The notes under the pieces are model-generated. The model ran no database searches. It was given only the letters and a program-made list of their open reading frames with translations, and was not told the DNA's origin. Both the position numbers and the translations under genes were made by a program. From contig PXYT01000020.1 in assembly GCA_003023725.1 (NCBI GenBank), forward strand, positions 1 to 55,288: a stretch of 55,288 bases of DNA, given 5' to 3'. Source of the stretch: Sulfobacillus benefaciens (GTDB lineage: Bacteria > Bacillota > Sulfobacillia > Sulfobacillales > Sulfobacillaceae). This document shows, in pieces, positions 1 to 9,762 of the stretch. How positions within the stretch are numbered: the first letter of the stretch is position 1; the number at the start of each line of letters is the position of its first letter.

Positions 1-148
1 GACGACCAAAATTCACAGTGGAACTATGTTATCCGGCCCCATGTCAATACCGATCGCCAAGAGGTCGTAGGTTAAAATTTCATGGCTCCTAAAGACAAGA
101 TACAATGGCTGGCAGCCCCACTTCTACCTGCCCAATTGGGCGGCTCAC
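1..148. other. Left edge, no gene recognised
   Basis: Downstream of the GerD-like gene on the minus strand I see no credible complete gene, no T-tailed hairpin and no repeat. Short open stretches exist in several frames but none has a ribosome binding site or a recognisable motif. Confidence 0.5.
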
Positions 149-733
149 CTAGGAACCGCCGCTCTTGGAACCACCGGCTCCACCCGAGGATGGTGAGGAG
201 GAAGAAGAGCCCCCGGACGAAGAGGTCGATTTACCGGAACTGCTGCCGGAAGAGGATGAAGCCATTTTGACCAAGCTCGTCTTTACCGCAGTATCGATTA
301 TCGTCGTGATCTGCGGCGAACTTAGGGATTTGGTTATTTCCGTTTCCAAAGTCTTTTGAAATGCGGGGCTGCTCATCACCATCATGACAGCCTTTTCCAG
401 TGTTGCCTGGCCCGCAGGCGTCATTAAAGCCTGTTGGAGTTGAGTGGTGGAAATGGTCTCGGCAATAAGGCGTTGCATTCGCGGCGTTTCCATTTCATCT
501 CGGACGGCCTTTTGTATCTCCGTGGGGGGTTCTTTGCCTGAGGAAGATGAACTCGAACTGGATGAACCTCCCTTTGATGACGACGTGCCCGAGGCGGAAC
601 CGGTTGTTCCCTCAGTCTTGTTGCTGGCCGCCGTACTTCCGTGTTCAGGAGCCGGAGCTCCCATAGTGAAACTGCACGCAGGCATCACCACCAGAACCGC
701 ACTCATCAAGGTTAAACCCCATAATTTCCGCAA
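149..733 (-). CDS. gerD: GerD-like spore germination lipoprotein
   Basis: This is probably a lipoprotein of the GerD family, which clusters germinant receptors in the inner membrane of spores. The N-terminus is a short basic and hydrophobic signal ending in MPAC, with Cys20 as the predicted lipidated residue. Residues 70-150 form a helical core with the GerD-like pattern of short repeated segments (for example MTPAGQATLEKAV and MSSPAFQKTLETE). The core is flanked on both sides by very Ser/Gly-rich low-complexity tracts (about 33-68 and 155-194), longer than I expect for GerD. The start is a TTG preceded by GGAGGGG. It lies just downstream of purD on the same strand, but nothing links it functionally to purines. 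The family call rests on pattern similarity; the lipoprotein call is firmer. Confidence 0.62.
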   Translation of the reverse strand: MRKLWGLTLMSAVLVVMPACSFTMGAPAPEHGSTAASNKTEGTTGSASGTSSSKGGSSSSSSSSSGKEPPTEIQKAVRDEMETPRMQRLIAETISTTQLQQALMTPAGQATLEKAVMMVMSSPAFQKTLETEITKSLSSPQITTIIDTAVKTSLVKMASSSSGSSSGKSTSSSGGSSSSSPSSGGAGGSKSGGS

Positions 734-799
734 TCGTCATCCGCCCCTCCGAACACAACATGATCATGTGTTCAGAGTGCCCTAAGATCTGAAGATTAT

Positions 800-2089
800 T
801 CATTGATCCCCCTCTCTCGCAATATCATCTCTGTGCTGGCTTTGGGGAAAACGAATAGCTTCCACCTGCCTGTAACTTTGTTCCCGGGCTGTTTCCAATC
901 GGGATCCCAGGCCCACAACGGTTAATACACGTCCCCCCTGTGCCATCAAACGCCCTTGATCACGGACCGTCGCCGCATGGAAAATTAAACCTCCGGGAGA
1001 TGGATCAATCTCCAAGGGCTGGCCCGTCACCGGCTTTCTGGGATATCCTTCGGAAGCCATTACCACAGCCACCGCTGTACTTTGAGGGTCCGGCAAACGA
1101 GGCGCCAGCAAACGTCCTTGACCCAATGCCCACCACCACGCCGTCCAGGGAATGTCCAGAATCGGAATGATCACCTCCGTTTCCGGATCGCCCAAACGTA
1201 CATTAAATTCCAGTACTTTCGGTCCATCAGACGTCATCATGAGGCCCACATACAATATTCCATAATACAGCATCCGCTCTTGAGCAATCGCCTCAATAAC
1301 CGGTCGCAAAATTTCTTCATCAATTGTCTTTCGTTCCTCGTCGCTCAACCAATCCACAGGCGCATAGGCACCCATGCCTCCGGTATTGGGACTGTGCGGA
1401 TCGGAATTCAAACGTTTGTAGTCTTGAGCCAAGGGCAACCAGACATACTCTTCGCCGTTGGTGAGAACGTGAACGGACACCTCGCGACCTACCAGACATT
1501 CCTCGGCGATGATCCCGTCGTCATACACATGAGGATCTTCGTTCCATTGATCCGTCGCCCCGAATGCCTCATCTGGGTCATTGGCCACCACCACACCCTT
1601 CCCTTGCGCCAATCGGCTCTGTTTGAGCACGAGTGGCCATATCTTCCGGCCGACAAGGAAATTGTGCAGTTCTTTGGGGTCCTTAAAAAGTTGCCATGAA
1701 GCCGTTGGAATATGATATCGGTTCATGAATCGTTTAGCGAAGACTTTGCTGCTTTCCAATCGAGCCGCTTCGTAAGATGGGCCCACCACCACATGCCCCT
1801 GACGTCGCAACATATCGGCAATCCCTTGGGCCAATGGATCTTCGGGGCCCACAATCACCAGCAAACAACCTTTGTCTTCGGCCCATCGAACAATATCGGC
1901 GGGAGTATAGGCCGAAACACGTGTGGCTAGCGTTTCGATACCCGCGTTGCCCGGTGCGGCATATATAGGAACAGACGGTGAATCTTTCGAAATTCCCCAT
2001 AATATGGCGTGTTCGCGAGCCCCGCTTCCGATAACCAGAATTCCCGAGAGCCGGGATAGCGGCAATACTGTGGTCGTGTCCCCTGTCAT
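800..2089 (-). CDS. purD: Phosphoribosylamine-glycine ligase
   Basis: PurD joins phosphoribosylamine and glycine with ATP to give GAR, the second step of purine synthesis. It is an ATP-grasp enzyme of 429 residues, the usual length. The N-terminal motif VIGSGAREHAI sits near residue 20, GGMGAYAPV lies in the ATP-grasp core, and VLEFNVRLGDPETE is the metal-binding segment. The N-terminus is about 15 residues longer than many homologues, but the ATG follows a good AGAGAGGGG site, so I keep it. It is the last gene of the pur operon, 15 bases after purH. Confidence 0.97.
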   Translation of the reverse strand: MTGDTTTVLPLSRLSGILVIGSGAREHAILWGISKDSPSVPIYAAPGNAGIETLATRVSAYTPADIVRWAEDKGCLLVIVGPEDPLAQGIADMLRRQGHVVVGPSYEAARLESSKVFAKRFMNRYHIPTASWQLFKDPKELHNFLVGRKIWPLVLKQSRLAQGKGVVVANDPDEAFGATDQWNEDPHVYDDGIIAEECLVGREVSVHVLTNGEEYVWLPLAQDYKRLNSDPHSPNTGGMGAYAPVDWLSDEERKTIDEEILRPVIEAIAQERMLYYGILYVGLMMTSDGPKVLEFNVRLGDPETEVIIPILDIPWTAWWWALGQGRLLAPRLPDPQSTAVAVVMASEGYPRKPVTGQPLEIDPSPGGLIFHAATVRDQGRLMAQGGRVLTVVGLGSRLETAREQSYRQVEAIRFPQSQHRDDIAREGDQ

Positions 2090-2104
2090 CGTCTGACCCC
2101 TCTC

Positions 2105-3634
2105 TTAATGGCGGAAATGACGTTCACCCGTGAAGTACAGCGGTATTCCATGCAGATTGGCTTGTTCGATGGATTCGTTGTCCCGGACTGAGCCGCCAGG
2201 CTGAATCACCACACCGACACCGTATTGAGCCGCTTCCTTCATGACATCGCCAAATGGGAAAAAAGCATCGGAAGCGAGCACGGCACCCACAGCCCTATCC
2301 TTGGCCTGTTCCAAAGCTTGATGGGCAGCATCAATCCGGTTGGTCTGCCCTCCACCGATTCCCACTGTCATGCCGTCTTTGACAACTACTATCGCGTTTG
2401 ACTTGACAAATCCAACCGTAGTCCATGCCAGCGTAAGGTCTGTCTTCCACATAGCAAGATCCGCTTTGGGACCGCCCACATGGGTCAAGCTGTCCCAGGA
2501 AAGTGTCACGTTATCACGCTGCTGAACCAAAAATCCACCTGTGATGGTGCGGATTTCTTCGGCATAGAGAGGCAATTGAAAAGGCATGGCCAGCACCCGC
2601 AAGTTCTTCTTTTTAGCGAGAATGCCGAGGGCCTGATCGGTATATTCTTCGGCAATGACAACTTCCAGAAAGATGCTGGTCAGTTGCCGCGCCAGCGCTT
2701 CACCGACCGTACCTTTGACAGCCACAATTCCGCCGAAAATCGATACCGGATCGGCTTCATACGCTTTTTGGTACGCCTCCTCCAAAGTCCTGCCCAGTCC
2801 CACTCCGCAGGGTGTCTGGTGTTTTATCGCAACCGCATTGGGAGCAGGCAAACTGGCTGAGAGGCGCCAGGCGGTGTCCGCATCGGCAAGATTATTGTAC
2901 GATAAGGCTTTCCCCTGATGGAGAGTGGCGCTCTGAAATCCTCTCTGTCCGGGACTGGCATAGAAAGCCGCCTGCTGATGAGGATTTTCCCCATAGCGCA
3001 ACTCTCCCCATCTGCGCCCGCTCACCACAAACACGTCCTGGGTCACGGGCCTGACGGCAGGGTCGGTCCATTGGCTCAAGGCGTCTGCAATCACCGCATC
3101 ATAGTGGGCAATATGAAGAAATGCCTCTTGGGCTCGTTTCAGTCGCTCAGATGGAGACATTTCAGCCAAGGGCGTTTGTAATGCCTCATGATATTGCCTC
3201 GGGTCCACAAGAACCAGGGTTCGGGCATAGTTTTTCGCTGCCGCCCGGATAAGCGCCACCCCCCCAATGTCAATTTCCTCAACTAGTTGTTCTTGACTCG
3301 CACCCTCTTGCAAACGGGTTTCAAACGCGTACAAATTCACGACCACAGCAACAATCATGGGTGCGCCGATGCTTTCCCGGTCCCTCTCATCTTCCGGGGT
3401 TTCCCGTGACAAAATACCGGCATAAATCCGGGGATGAAGCGTTTTGACCCGTCCTCCCAAAATTTCGCTAAATCCGGTCAGATCTTCCAAAGGAGCAACG
3501 TCTATGCCTTCGTTTCGGAGAAACCGGTAAGTCCCTCCGCTTGCGATAAGCTTGATACCCTGAGACAAGAATCCCTGCGCCAACTCCGTCAGCCCGGTTT
3601 TGTCACTGACACTTAATATTGCCCATTGATCCAT
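2105..3634 (-). CDS. purH: Bifunctional AICAR transformylase / IMP cyclohydrolase
   Basis: PurH catalyses the last two steps to IMP: formylation of AICAR with 10-formyl-THF, then ring closure. The N-terminal IMP cyclohydrolase (MGS-like) domain covers about residues 1-195, with SGGTYRFL and LGGRVKTLHPRIYAG. The transformylase domain follows, with LRYGENPHQQAAFY, AIKHQTPCGVG and SDAFFPFGD. Length 509 is normal. The ATG follows GGAAGGAG and overlaps the end of purN by about 20 bases, so the two are probably translationally coupled. Confidence 0.98.
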   Translation of the reverse strand: MDQWAILSVSDKTGLTELAQGFLSQGIKLIASGGTYRFLRNEGIDVAPLEDLTGFSEILGGRVKTLHPRIYAGILSRETPEDERDRESIGAPMIVAVVVNLYAFETRLQEGASQEQLVEEIDIGGVALIRAAAKNYARTLVLVDPRQYHEALQTPLAEMSPSERLKRAQEAFLHIAHYDAVIADALSQWTDPAVRPVTQDVFVVSGRRWGELRYGENPHQQAAFYASPGQRGFQSATLHQGKALSYNNLADADTAWRLSASLPAPNAVAIKHQTPCGVGLGRTLEEAYQKAYEADPVSIFGGIVAVKGTVGEALARQLTSIFLEVVIAEEYTDQALGILAKKKNLRVLAMPFQLPLYAEEIRTITGGFLVQQRDNVTLSWDSLTHVGGPKADLAMWKTDLTLAWTTVGFVKSNAIVVVKDGMTVGIGGGQTNRIDAAHQALEQAKDRAVGAVLASDAFFPFGDVMKEAAQYGVGVVIQPGGSVRDNESIEQANLHGIPLYFTGERHFRH

Positions 3635-4224
3635 GATTTCGACTCCTTCCAGATTACCCTGTTCCCTTCCAATGCCACCAGTCCCGAATCGAGTGCGTCG
3701 ATGATCCGGGGATAGAGGTGATGTTCATGATAGTGAATTCGTTGGAAAAGATCGTCCAGCGTATCTTCGCGATACCTCGGCACAGCCGCCTGGGCAATGA
3801 TCGGCCCGGTGTCGTGACCGTTATCCACGAAATGAATTGTTACACCTGTCCACAACACCCCATAATCAAAAGCCTGCTCGACAGCGTTCAATCCGGGAAA
3901 AGCCGGCAGAAGAGCCGGATGCAGATTAACAGCCCGCCCCATAAAATCATTGACCACGGCAGGACCTAACCATCGGAGATATCCCGCCAGGGCGAGAGCT
4001 TCAATGCCCTCGTCAACCAAGAGATTTAGCAGAGCCTGATCATAGGCCTCTTTCGTAGGAAAACTTTTTGGCAGGAGAGTCATGCAAGGAACCCTAAACC
4101 TTTGTGCCACATCCAGCGCACGAACATTCGCTTTATGAGAGACTACCAAAGAAATGGGATTGCCATATTCCAGCATGGCTTCCAAATTGCTGCCGTAACC
4201 GCCCACCAGGGCCGCCCATTTCAT
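3613..4224 (-). CDS. purN: Phosphoribosylglycinamide formyltransferase
   Basis: PurN formylates GAR using 10-formyl-THF. The protein (203 residues) shows the phosphate loop GGYGSNLEAM, the catalytic Asn-His pair in NLHPALLPAF and the catalytic Asp in HDTGP. The loop begins GGYGSN rather than the common SGxGSN, a mild variation. I start at the ATG at 4224, which overlaps the purM stop as ATGA and follows GGAG; the upstream in-frame TTG at 4230 is less likely. Confidence 0.95.
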   Translation of the reverse strand: MKWAALVGGYGSNLEAMLEYGNPISLVVSHKANVRALDVAQRFRVPCMTLLPKSFPTKEAYDQALLNLLVDEGIEALALAGYLRWLGPAVVNDFMGRAVNLHPALLPAFPGLNAVEQAFDYGVLWTGVTIHFVDNGHDTGPIIAQAAVPRYREDTLDDLFQRIHYHEHHLYPRIIDALDSGLVALEGNRVIWKESKSWINGQY

Positions 4225-5258
4225 GCCCAAATCACTCCTCGTTCGGCCTCGCCTCGCACGATCCGGCCAATAACATACGAATCGATACCCTCTTCTGACA
4301 GGACAGATTGAGCAGACGGGAGGTGTCCGGGCGCAATCACTACAGTGAAACCAATCCCGTCATTAAATGTTCGCCGCCACTCTTCGTCACTCACCGGGCC
4401 CAATTCCTGCATCCATTGCATCAACCCACTTTTCGGCCACGCACTGCGATCAATAACCGCGGTAAATCCTTCCGGAAGGGTTCTGGGCACATTTTCCGTC
4501 AGTCCTCCCCCGGTGATGTGAGCCATGGCTTTAATGGCCGTGACACCCCAAAGTTTCTGGATTGCGCGGACATAAATCCGGGTGGGGGTCAGCAACGCAT
4601 CGCCTAACAACTCGCCGCCGGTGTGGGGATAACTTCGGTTCCACTCCAGCATGCTATCCCGGACAATTGTCCGCAGCAGCGCGTAACCATTCGAGTGAAA
4701 TCCGCTGGAAGCCAGGCCCAGTATCAAGTCGCCCTCTTCCACGGTGTTCTCGCAGACATAAGCCTGACGTCCCACACAAAAACCGGCCAAATCAAAGTGA
4801 CGTGGCTGGTAAAGATCAGGCAATTCCGCAGTTTCTCCACCCAATAGTGCACAGTGCGCCTGTAAACAGCCTTCGGCAATCCCTTGAACCAACTGCTCAA
4901 TTTCTGCCGGCACAATTTTGTGTGTCGCGATATAGTCCAAAAAGAATAGCGGCTCGCCGCCTTGTGCCAAGATGTCGTTGACATTCATGGCAACCAGGTC
5001 AATCCCGATGGTACCTAACCGATCGAGTTCCTGGGCAATCAATAGTTTGGATCCCACACCGTCGGCTCCCGCCAGCAAAACTCCCGGTTGTTCCCACTCA
5101 AATGAGCCGGCAAAGCCCCCAACGCCCGCCACTACTTCTGGGCGATGGGTTTTTAAGGCCCACGGTCGAATTCGTCGCACAGCCTCATTTCCTTGATCAA
5201 TATCAACGCCGGCATCTTTATATTCCAGACGTCTACGGCTTCGGTTCGGGTTTGTCAT
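4221..5258 (-). CDS. purM: Phosphoribosylformylglycinamidine cyclo-ligase
   Basis: PurM closes the imidazole ring, converting FGAM to AIR with ATP. Diagnostic segments are YKDAGVDIDQGNEAV near the N-terminus, GADGVGSKLLIAQ at the nucleotide site and ITGGGLTENVPRTLP in the C-terminal domain. I start at the ATG at 5258, four bases after the purF stop, with AAAGGCGG inside the purF end as ribosome binding site; this gives 345 residues. An earlier in-frame start inside purF is possible but adds no family-conserved sequence. Confidence 0.96.
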   Translation of the reverse strand: MTNPNRSRRRLEYKDAGVDIDQGNEAVRRIRPWALKTHRPEVVAGVGGFAGSFEWEQPGVLLAGADGVGSKLLIAQELDRLGTIGIDLVAMNVNDILAQGGEPLFFLDYIATHKIVPAEIEQLVQGIAEGCLQAHCALLGGETAELPDLYQPRHFDLAGFCVGRQAYVCENTVEEGDLILGLASSGFHSNGYALLRTIVRDSMLEWNRSYPHTGGELLGDALLTPTRIYVRAIQKLWGVTAIKAMAHITGGGLTENVPRTLPEGFTAVIDRSAWPKSGLMQWMQELGPVSDEEWRRTFNDGIGFTVVIAPGHLPSAQSVLSEEGIDSYVIGRIVRGEAERGVIWA

Positions 5259-5262
5259 CTCG

Positions 5263-6666
5263 CTAAGTGCCGCCTTTCGTAACACTAAAGGAAGTGGTCG
5301 CCTGGTCCGTTAAGGGCACGGGATAGCCCGCGCCAAAACACGCCATACACCAGCCGCCTTGAGACAGCCCGGCTTTCAGACCCTCGCGAGATAAATAGGC
5401 TAGGGAGTCCGCGCCTACGGCCGTCCGGATCTGTTCGACATTCATATTGCGTGCGGCCAGTTCTGTAGCCCGGGACGTGTCAATGCCGTAATAACAGGGA
5501 TCCGTGTATGGGGGAGAAGCAATCCGCATGTGAACCTCCGTGGCTCCGGCATGACGCAAGATCTGGACCAAATGCCTAGAGGTGGTTCCTCGCACCAAGC
5601 TGTCATCGACGAGCACAATGCGTTTCCCGTCGACGACTTCCTTGACTGTAGAGAGTTTTAGCTGAACCCCGGCTTCTCTTAGTGACTGATTGGGCGAAAT
5701 GAAGGTCCTGGCCACATATCGATTCTTGACCAGCCCCATATCGAAGGGAATGTTGGCAGCCTGGGCATATCCCATGGCTGCAGGTGTAGAGGAGTCTGGT
5801 ACCCCGATGACCACGTCGGCCTCGGCAGGAGCTTCCCGAGCCAGAATTTCTCCAAGTCGACGCCGAACCATATGGGTACTTTGCCCTTCCATGCGAGAAT
5901 CCGGACGAGCGAAATAAATCATCTCAAAACTGCATAGAGAACGAGGGAGGGGAAAATCGACGAAGTACTTCGTTTCCACGTGATTTTCCCGGATTGTGAT
6001 CAGTTCTCCCGGTTCAATTTCCCGAACATAATGCGCACCAATAACATCAAAAGCACACGATTCCGAGGCGAGCACATAGGCACCACGCTCTGTTCGGCCC
6101 AGTGCCAGCGGCCGGATTCCTCGAGGGTCGCGCGCCCCATAGAGTGCATCTTGGGTCAAGACAGTAAAGGCAAAGCCTCCCTGAAGTTTTTGCAAGGACT
6201 CTTTGAGCGCCTCGTCAAACGAGTTCTTTTCGCTTCTGGCAATCAGATGCGCAAGCACTTCACTGTCCGTAGTTCCTTGGAAAATGGCGCCTTCTCCCTC
6301 CAGTTGCTCGCGAAGCGCCATGGCGTTGACGAGATTGCCGTTTTGTCCCAAAGCCAAAAGCCCGAAACGCGTCTTCATGAGTAGCGGCTGGGCATTTACA
6401 AGGGACGATTCCCCGGTGGTCGAATACCGCACATGCCCCATGGCAGCATAACCGGGACGCTGATTTTCCTGCTCGATTTTCAGTGCCTCGGTCACAAGTC
6501 CCATTCCCTTATGAACCGTGATCTCTTCGTTATGCAACACCGCTAGTCCCGCGCTTTCCTGGCCCCGATGCTGAAGGCTGAAGGTACCCCAATAGGATTT
6601 TAACGCCGCCTGGCTGTCACCGAAGATCCCGAACACACCGCATTCATCATGCAATTCGTCTGCCAT
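5263..6666 (-). CDS. purF: Amidophosphoribosyltransferase (Fe-S type)
   Basis: PurF makes phosphoribosylamine from PRPP and glutamine, the committed step of purine synthesis. A short propeptide precedes Cys9 in DECGVFGIFG, the expected N-terminal nucleophile after processing. The PRPP site is VLVDDSLVRGTTS. Cysteines in SLCSFEM, TDPCYYG and WCMACFG match the four ligands of the regulatory [4Fe-4S] cluster in the Bacillus-type enzyme, which makes that type oxygen-labile. Length 467 is typical. It sits 2 bases after purL. Confidence 0.97.
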   Translation of the reverse strand: MADELHDECGVFGIFGDSQAALKSYWGTFSLQHRGQESAGLAVLHNEEITVHKGMGLVTEALKIEQENQRPGYAAMGHVRYSTTGESSLVNAQPLLMKTRFGLLALGQNGNLVNAMALREQLEGEGAIFQGTTDSEVLAHLIARSEKNSFDEALKESLQKLQGGFAFTVLTQDALYGARDPRGIRPLALGRTERGAYVLASESCAFDVIGAHYVREIEPGELITIRENHVETKYFVDFPLPRSLCSFEMIYFARPDSRMEGQSTHMVRRRLGEILAREAPAEADVVIGVPDSSTPAAMGYAQAANIPFDMGLVKNRYVARTFISPNQSLREAGVQLKLSTVKEVVDGKRIVLVDDSLVRGTTSRHLVQILRHAGATEVHMRIASPPYTDPCYYGIDTSRATELAARNMNVEQIRTAVGADSLAYLSREGLKAGLSQGGWCMACFGAGYPVPLTDQATTSFSVTKGGT

Positions 6667-6668
6667 GG

Positions 6669-8837
6669 TTACCCTCCATAACCGAATCGAAATGTTCTGT
6701 CGAGTTTTGTTCGCTCGAACCGATGTGCGCGACCCGCACGAATGACGAGATTAGAATCGGGTGTTACCGATCCGATGATCTCTCCCGCTATGCCAGGTCC
6801 CAACAGTTCCATCAAACGGGGCGTAGCCTGGGGATCGCAAAAAATCAGAAATTGCCCTGACACCTCGCTGAACAGTTGTCTCACCGCGTCATCCGGCGAT
6901 ACGCTAATTTCCATTCCCAATGAAGCGGGCATAGCCAACAACGCCTTGGTTGCGGCAACGAACAGGCCTCCCGCTCCAATCATGCGCACCCCATAGGACG
7001 GAATCTTGTTCCAAGCCTCGTCTAATGCCTGATACACTCGCCGAATGCGTTCCAGATCGGGACGAGGATATGCGCTCAACTGGCTGAACAAAAGCTCAAA
7101 CACACTGGCACCAAGGCTCCAGTCACCCCCTGGATAAATGCGGACAATATCCATTCCTTCCTGCCATGGGGAATCGGGCACGGGTTCCAGCGGATGGTGA
7201 TGGCGTCCCACCGCCCCAATGACCACGGTCGGCCAGATTGAATCCCCTTCCGTTTCATTATGCAACGATACGTTACCCCCGGTTACCGGCACGGCAAAGA
7301 TGTTACAGGCGTCTGCCACGCCCGCTATTAAGCCAGTGAGCTCACGAAACACGCGTTCCTTATCGGGATTGCCCGCATTGATGCCATCCGTCAGTCCCAG
7401 CACATCAGCTCCTTGAGCGGCTAATAGGCCAACAACCCGACTGACTGCGGCCAGTCCGCCGCTGTACGGATCACGGGCCGCATAACGCCCGGGTCCCGAG
7501 AGAGCTATGGCTAGTCCTTCTTTTGACCCTTTTGTACGTAAAATAGCCAAATCATGAAGGGGACCCCACACCGTATTGGCTAAGATCATGGAATCATAGC
7601 GTTCAAATATCCTATGCCGACTACGGCAGTCGACAGAACCCAGTACCGCCAGGGCTTGCTCCGGGTCAAATGTCAGGGGTCGGAACGAGGTTAGGTGGGG
7701 CACATTTTGCCGGATCTCATTGGCCCATTCTGATCGTGCCGGGCGGCTGGGGCACGATCCGGCCAATATCTCGGGAGGCACCATTGCATGAATATCGCCC
7801 CTCATCGTAATCACCAGATGGGGTTCGTCCATAATTTCCCCAATAACACTGTACGGCACTTCCCAATGTTGCACGATGGGTTCGATTCCCGGCCAGTTGT
7901 CCGGGGAGACCACCAGCAACATACGCTCCTGGGTCTCCGACAACATAATTTCGTAGGGAGTCATACCCTGTTCCCGGCACGGTACCTCCTCCAGCCGGAT
8001 AGTTGCGCCGACTCCCGATCGATAACACAGTTCAGCCACGGAGGAAGTCAGTCCCGCAGCTCCCAGATCCTGAACTGCGTCCAGTTTATGGGTGGCAATG
8101 GCCGCAAGTGTGGCTTCCATCAGCATCTTCCCCATGAAGGGGTCGCCCACTTGTACTGTTGGTCGCATGTGCTCCGTGGCGTCTCCAAAGTCTTGCGAGG
8201 CCAATAGGCTCGCTCCATGGATCCCGTCGCGCCCCGTGGGCTGACCGAGAAGAACCAGATAGGATCCGGGACGGGCCCCTTGTGCGTTCACACCGCGGTC
8301 CAAAGGCAGCAACCCCACTGCCATGACATTGACTAAGGGGTTTTTGTCATAGACCGAGCTATACGCAACTTCCCCGGTTACCGTAGGAATACCGATAGCA
8401 TTGCCATAACGCCCAATTCCTTCCACCACACCGTTTTGAATGATGGCCGCAGAGTTATCGGTTCCAAAGCGCAAGGAATCGGCCAATGCCACAGGGCGGG
8501 CCCCCATGGCGATGATATCGCGTAAAATTCCGCCCACGCCCGTGGCGGCTCCTTGAACCGGTTCGACATACGACGGATGGTTGTGGCTTTCGACCTTGAA
8601 AGCCACATGAAGGCGATCATTTAAGGCCACTACCCCAGCGTTTTCGCCTGGGCCCTGAACCACAGCCCGGCCCTCATGTGGCAGCCATGACAACAAACTT
8701 TTTGAGCTCTTGTAGCTGCAGTGCTCAGACCACAATACGCCAAACAAGCCGAGTTCCAAATCATTCGGATTGCGCCCCAACTGTGATTGGATAATCTCAA
8801 ACTCTTCCTGGGTCAGTCCAACATCCCTGAAATTCAC
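6669..8837 (-). CDS. purL: FGAM synthase, large subunit
   Basis: PurL converts FGAR to FGAM using ammonia supplied by PurQ. It is the short (about 720-residue) form that needs separate PurQ and PurS, both encoded next door. Recognisable segments are GPGENAGVV, AFKVESHNHPSYVEP and QGAATGVGG. I start at GTG 8837, which overlaps the purQ stop (GTGA) and lies six bases after GGGGAGGG; an ATG 21 bases upstream would place that ribosome binding site inside the gene. Confidence 0.97.
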   Translation of the reverse strand: MNFRDVGLTQEEFEIIQSQLGRNPNDLELGLFGVLWSEHCSYKSSKSLLSWLPHEGRAVVQGPGENAGVVALNDRLHVAFKVESHNHPSYVEPVQGAATGVGGILRDIIAMGARPVALADSLRFGTDNSAAIIQNGVVEGIGRYGNAIGIPTVTGEVAYSSVYDKNPLVNVMAVGLLPLDRGVNAQGARPGSYLVLLGQPTGRDGIHGASLLASQDFGDATEHMRPTVQVGDPFMGKMLMEATLAAIATHKLDAVQDLGAAGLTSSVAELCYRSGVGATIRLEEVPCREQGMTPYEIMLSETQERMLLVVSPDNWPGIEPIVQHWEVPYSVIGEIMDEPHLVITMRGDIHAMVPPEILAGSCPSRPARSEWANEIRQNVPHLTSFRPLTFDPEQALAVLGSVDCRSRHRIFERYDSMILANTVWGPLHDLAILRTKGSKEGLAIALSGPGRYAARDPYSGGLAAVSRVVGLLAAQGADVLGLTDGINAGNPDKERVFRELTGLIAGVADACNIFAVPVTGGNVSLHNETEGDSIWPTVVIGAVGRHHHPLEPVPDSPWQEGMDIVRIYPGGDWSLGASVFELLFSQLSAYPRPDLERIRRVYQALDEAWNKIPSYGVRMIGAGGLFVAATKALLAMPASLGMEISVSPDDAVRQLFSEVSGQFLIFCDPQATPRLMELLGPGIAGEIIGSVTPDSNLVIRAGRAHRFERTKLDRTFRFGYGG

Positions 8838-9517
8838 TGGCTGCCCTCCCCTAACCATGCCTTAAGGAACCTTTGACCGTCAGATGAACCCAGGTACGAT
8901 GCCATAGCCCGCTCGGGATGAGGCATCAACCCAACAACGAGCCCCTGACTGATGCCGGCGACATTGGCGACGGCTCCGTTCGGATTGGTGAGAGCATGAA
9001 CGGACCCTGTCTCGTCACTGTATTGAAGAAAGATCTGGTGATTCTCGAACAATGACTGCAATTGCCCTGGTTGCACTGCATAAGCCCCCTCATGATGGGC
9101 GATGGGCAACCGCAACACATCACCCTCCTTCAAACCGGCAAACCCGCGAGGAACAGATGTGATGCGCATATACTCCCATGTGCACCGAAATTCTCCCGAT
9201 GAATTAGGCCTCAGGGCTCCAGGCAGCAATCCTCGTTCGCACAGAATCTGAAATCCATTGCAAATACCCAAAACCGGCAGTTCCTGACGCGAAACGGCCT
9301 GCTCCACAGCTTCCATAATTGGGGCCTGGGCCGCCAACGCCCCGCTCCGAAGATAATCGCCATACGAAAATCCCCCCGGCAAGATCAACCGGTCAATGCC
9401 TGTCAAAGACTTCCGCGTGTACCATAAAGGGATCGCCTCCATCCCCAACCGTTCCACGGCTTCAATAGTATCCCTGTCGCAATTCGAACCGGGAAAAATG
9501 ATAACCCCCACTTTCAT
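8834..9517 (-). CDS. purQ: FGAM synthase, glutaminase subunit
   Basis: PurQ is a class I glutamine amidotransferase that supplies ammonia to PurL. The nucleophile elbow GICNGFQIL (Cys near residue 87) and the C-terminal His-Glu pair in HPERAM complete the triad. The N-terminus VIIFPGSNCDRD is typical. Its ATG overlaps the purS stop as ATGA, and its stop overlaps purL, so the three subunits are coupled. 227 residues is normal. Confidence 0.97.
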   Translation of the reverse strand: MKVGVIIFPGSNCDRDTIEAVERLGMEAIPLWYTRKSLTGIDRLILPGGFSYGDYLRSGALAAQAPIMEAVEQAVSRQELPVLGICNGFQILCERGLLPGALRPNSSGEFRCTWEYMRITSVPRGFAGLKEGDVLRLPIAHHEGAYAVQPGQLQSLFENHQIFLQYSDETGSVHALTNPNGAVANVAGISQGLVVGLMPHPERAMASYLGSSDGQRFLKAWLGEGSQ

Positions 9518-9762
9518 GGCTCAGTCACCAGAATCTCATACGTTTCGAGTACTGGGTTCGCTAATAGCTTTTCTGCCATTTGGCGGGCGTTCTCTTTCGC
9601 TTCGGTAAGATCGGCCGCCTGAAAACGGAGCTTAATCTGTTTTCCAATGCGCACGTCCTCCATCGCGTAACCCATATTGTGCAAGACTCTGGCCACCTGC
9701 TGGCCAGCTGGGTCCAAAACGGCCTCTTTAAGCGATACGTTGACAACAACGTCGTAGGTCAT
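9514..9762 (-). CDS. purS: FGAM synthase, PurS subunit
   Basis: PurS is the small subunit that bridges PurL and PurQ. The real protein is 82 residues, beginning MTYDVVVNVSLKEAVLDP and containing the conserved GYAMEDVRIGK region. A longer open frame extends 37 codons upstream with an Arg-rich stretch, but that part lies inside purC and is not PurS-like. The ATG at 9762 overlaps the purC stop as ATGA. Confidence 0.95.
   Translation of the reverse strand: MTYDVVVNVSLKEAVLDPAGQQVARVLHNMGYAMEDVRIGKQIKLRFQAADLTEAKENARQMAEKLLANPVLETYEILVTEP

Noticed and set aside
1082-1699. Plus-strand open frame of 205 codons within purD
   Set aside because: Shadow of purD, which is certain by homology and operon context.
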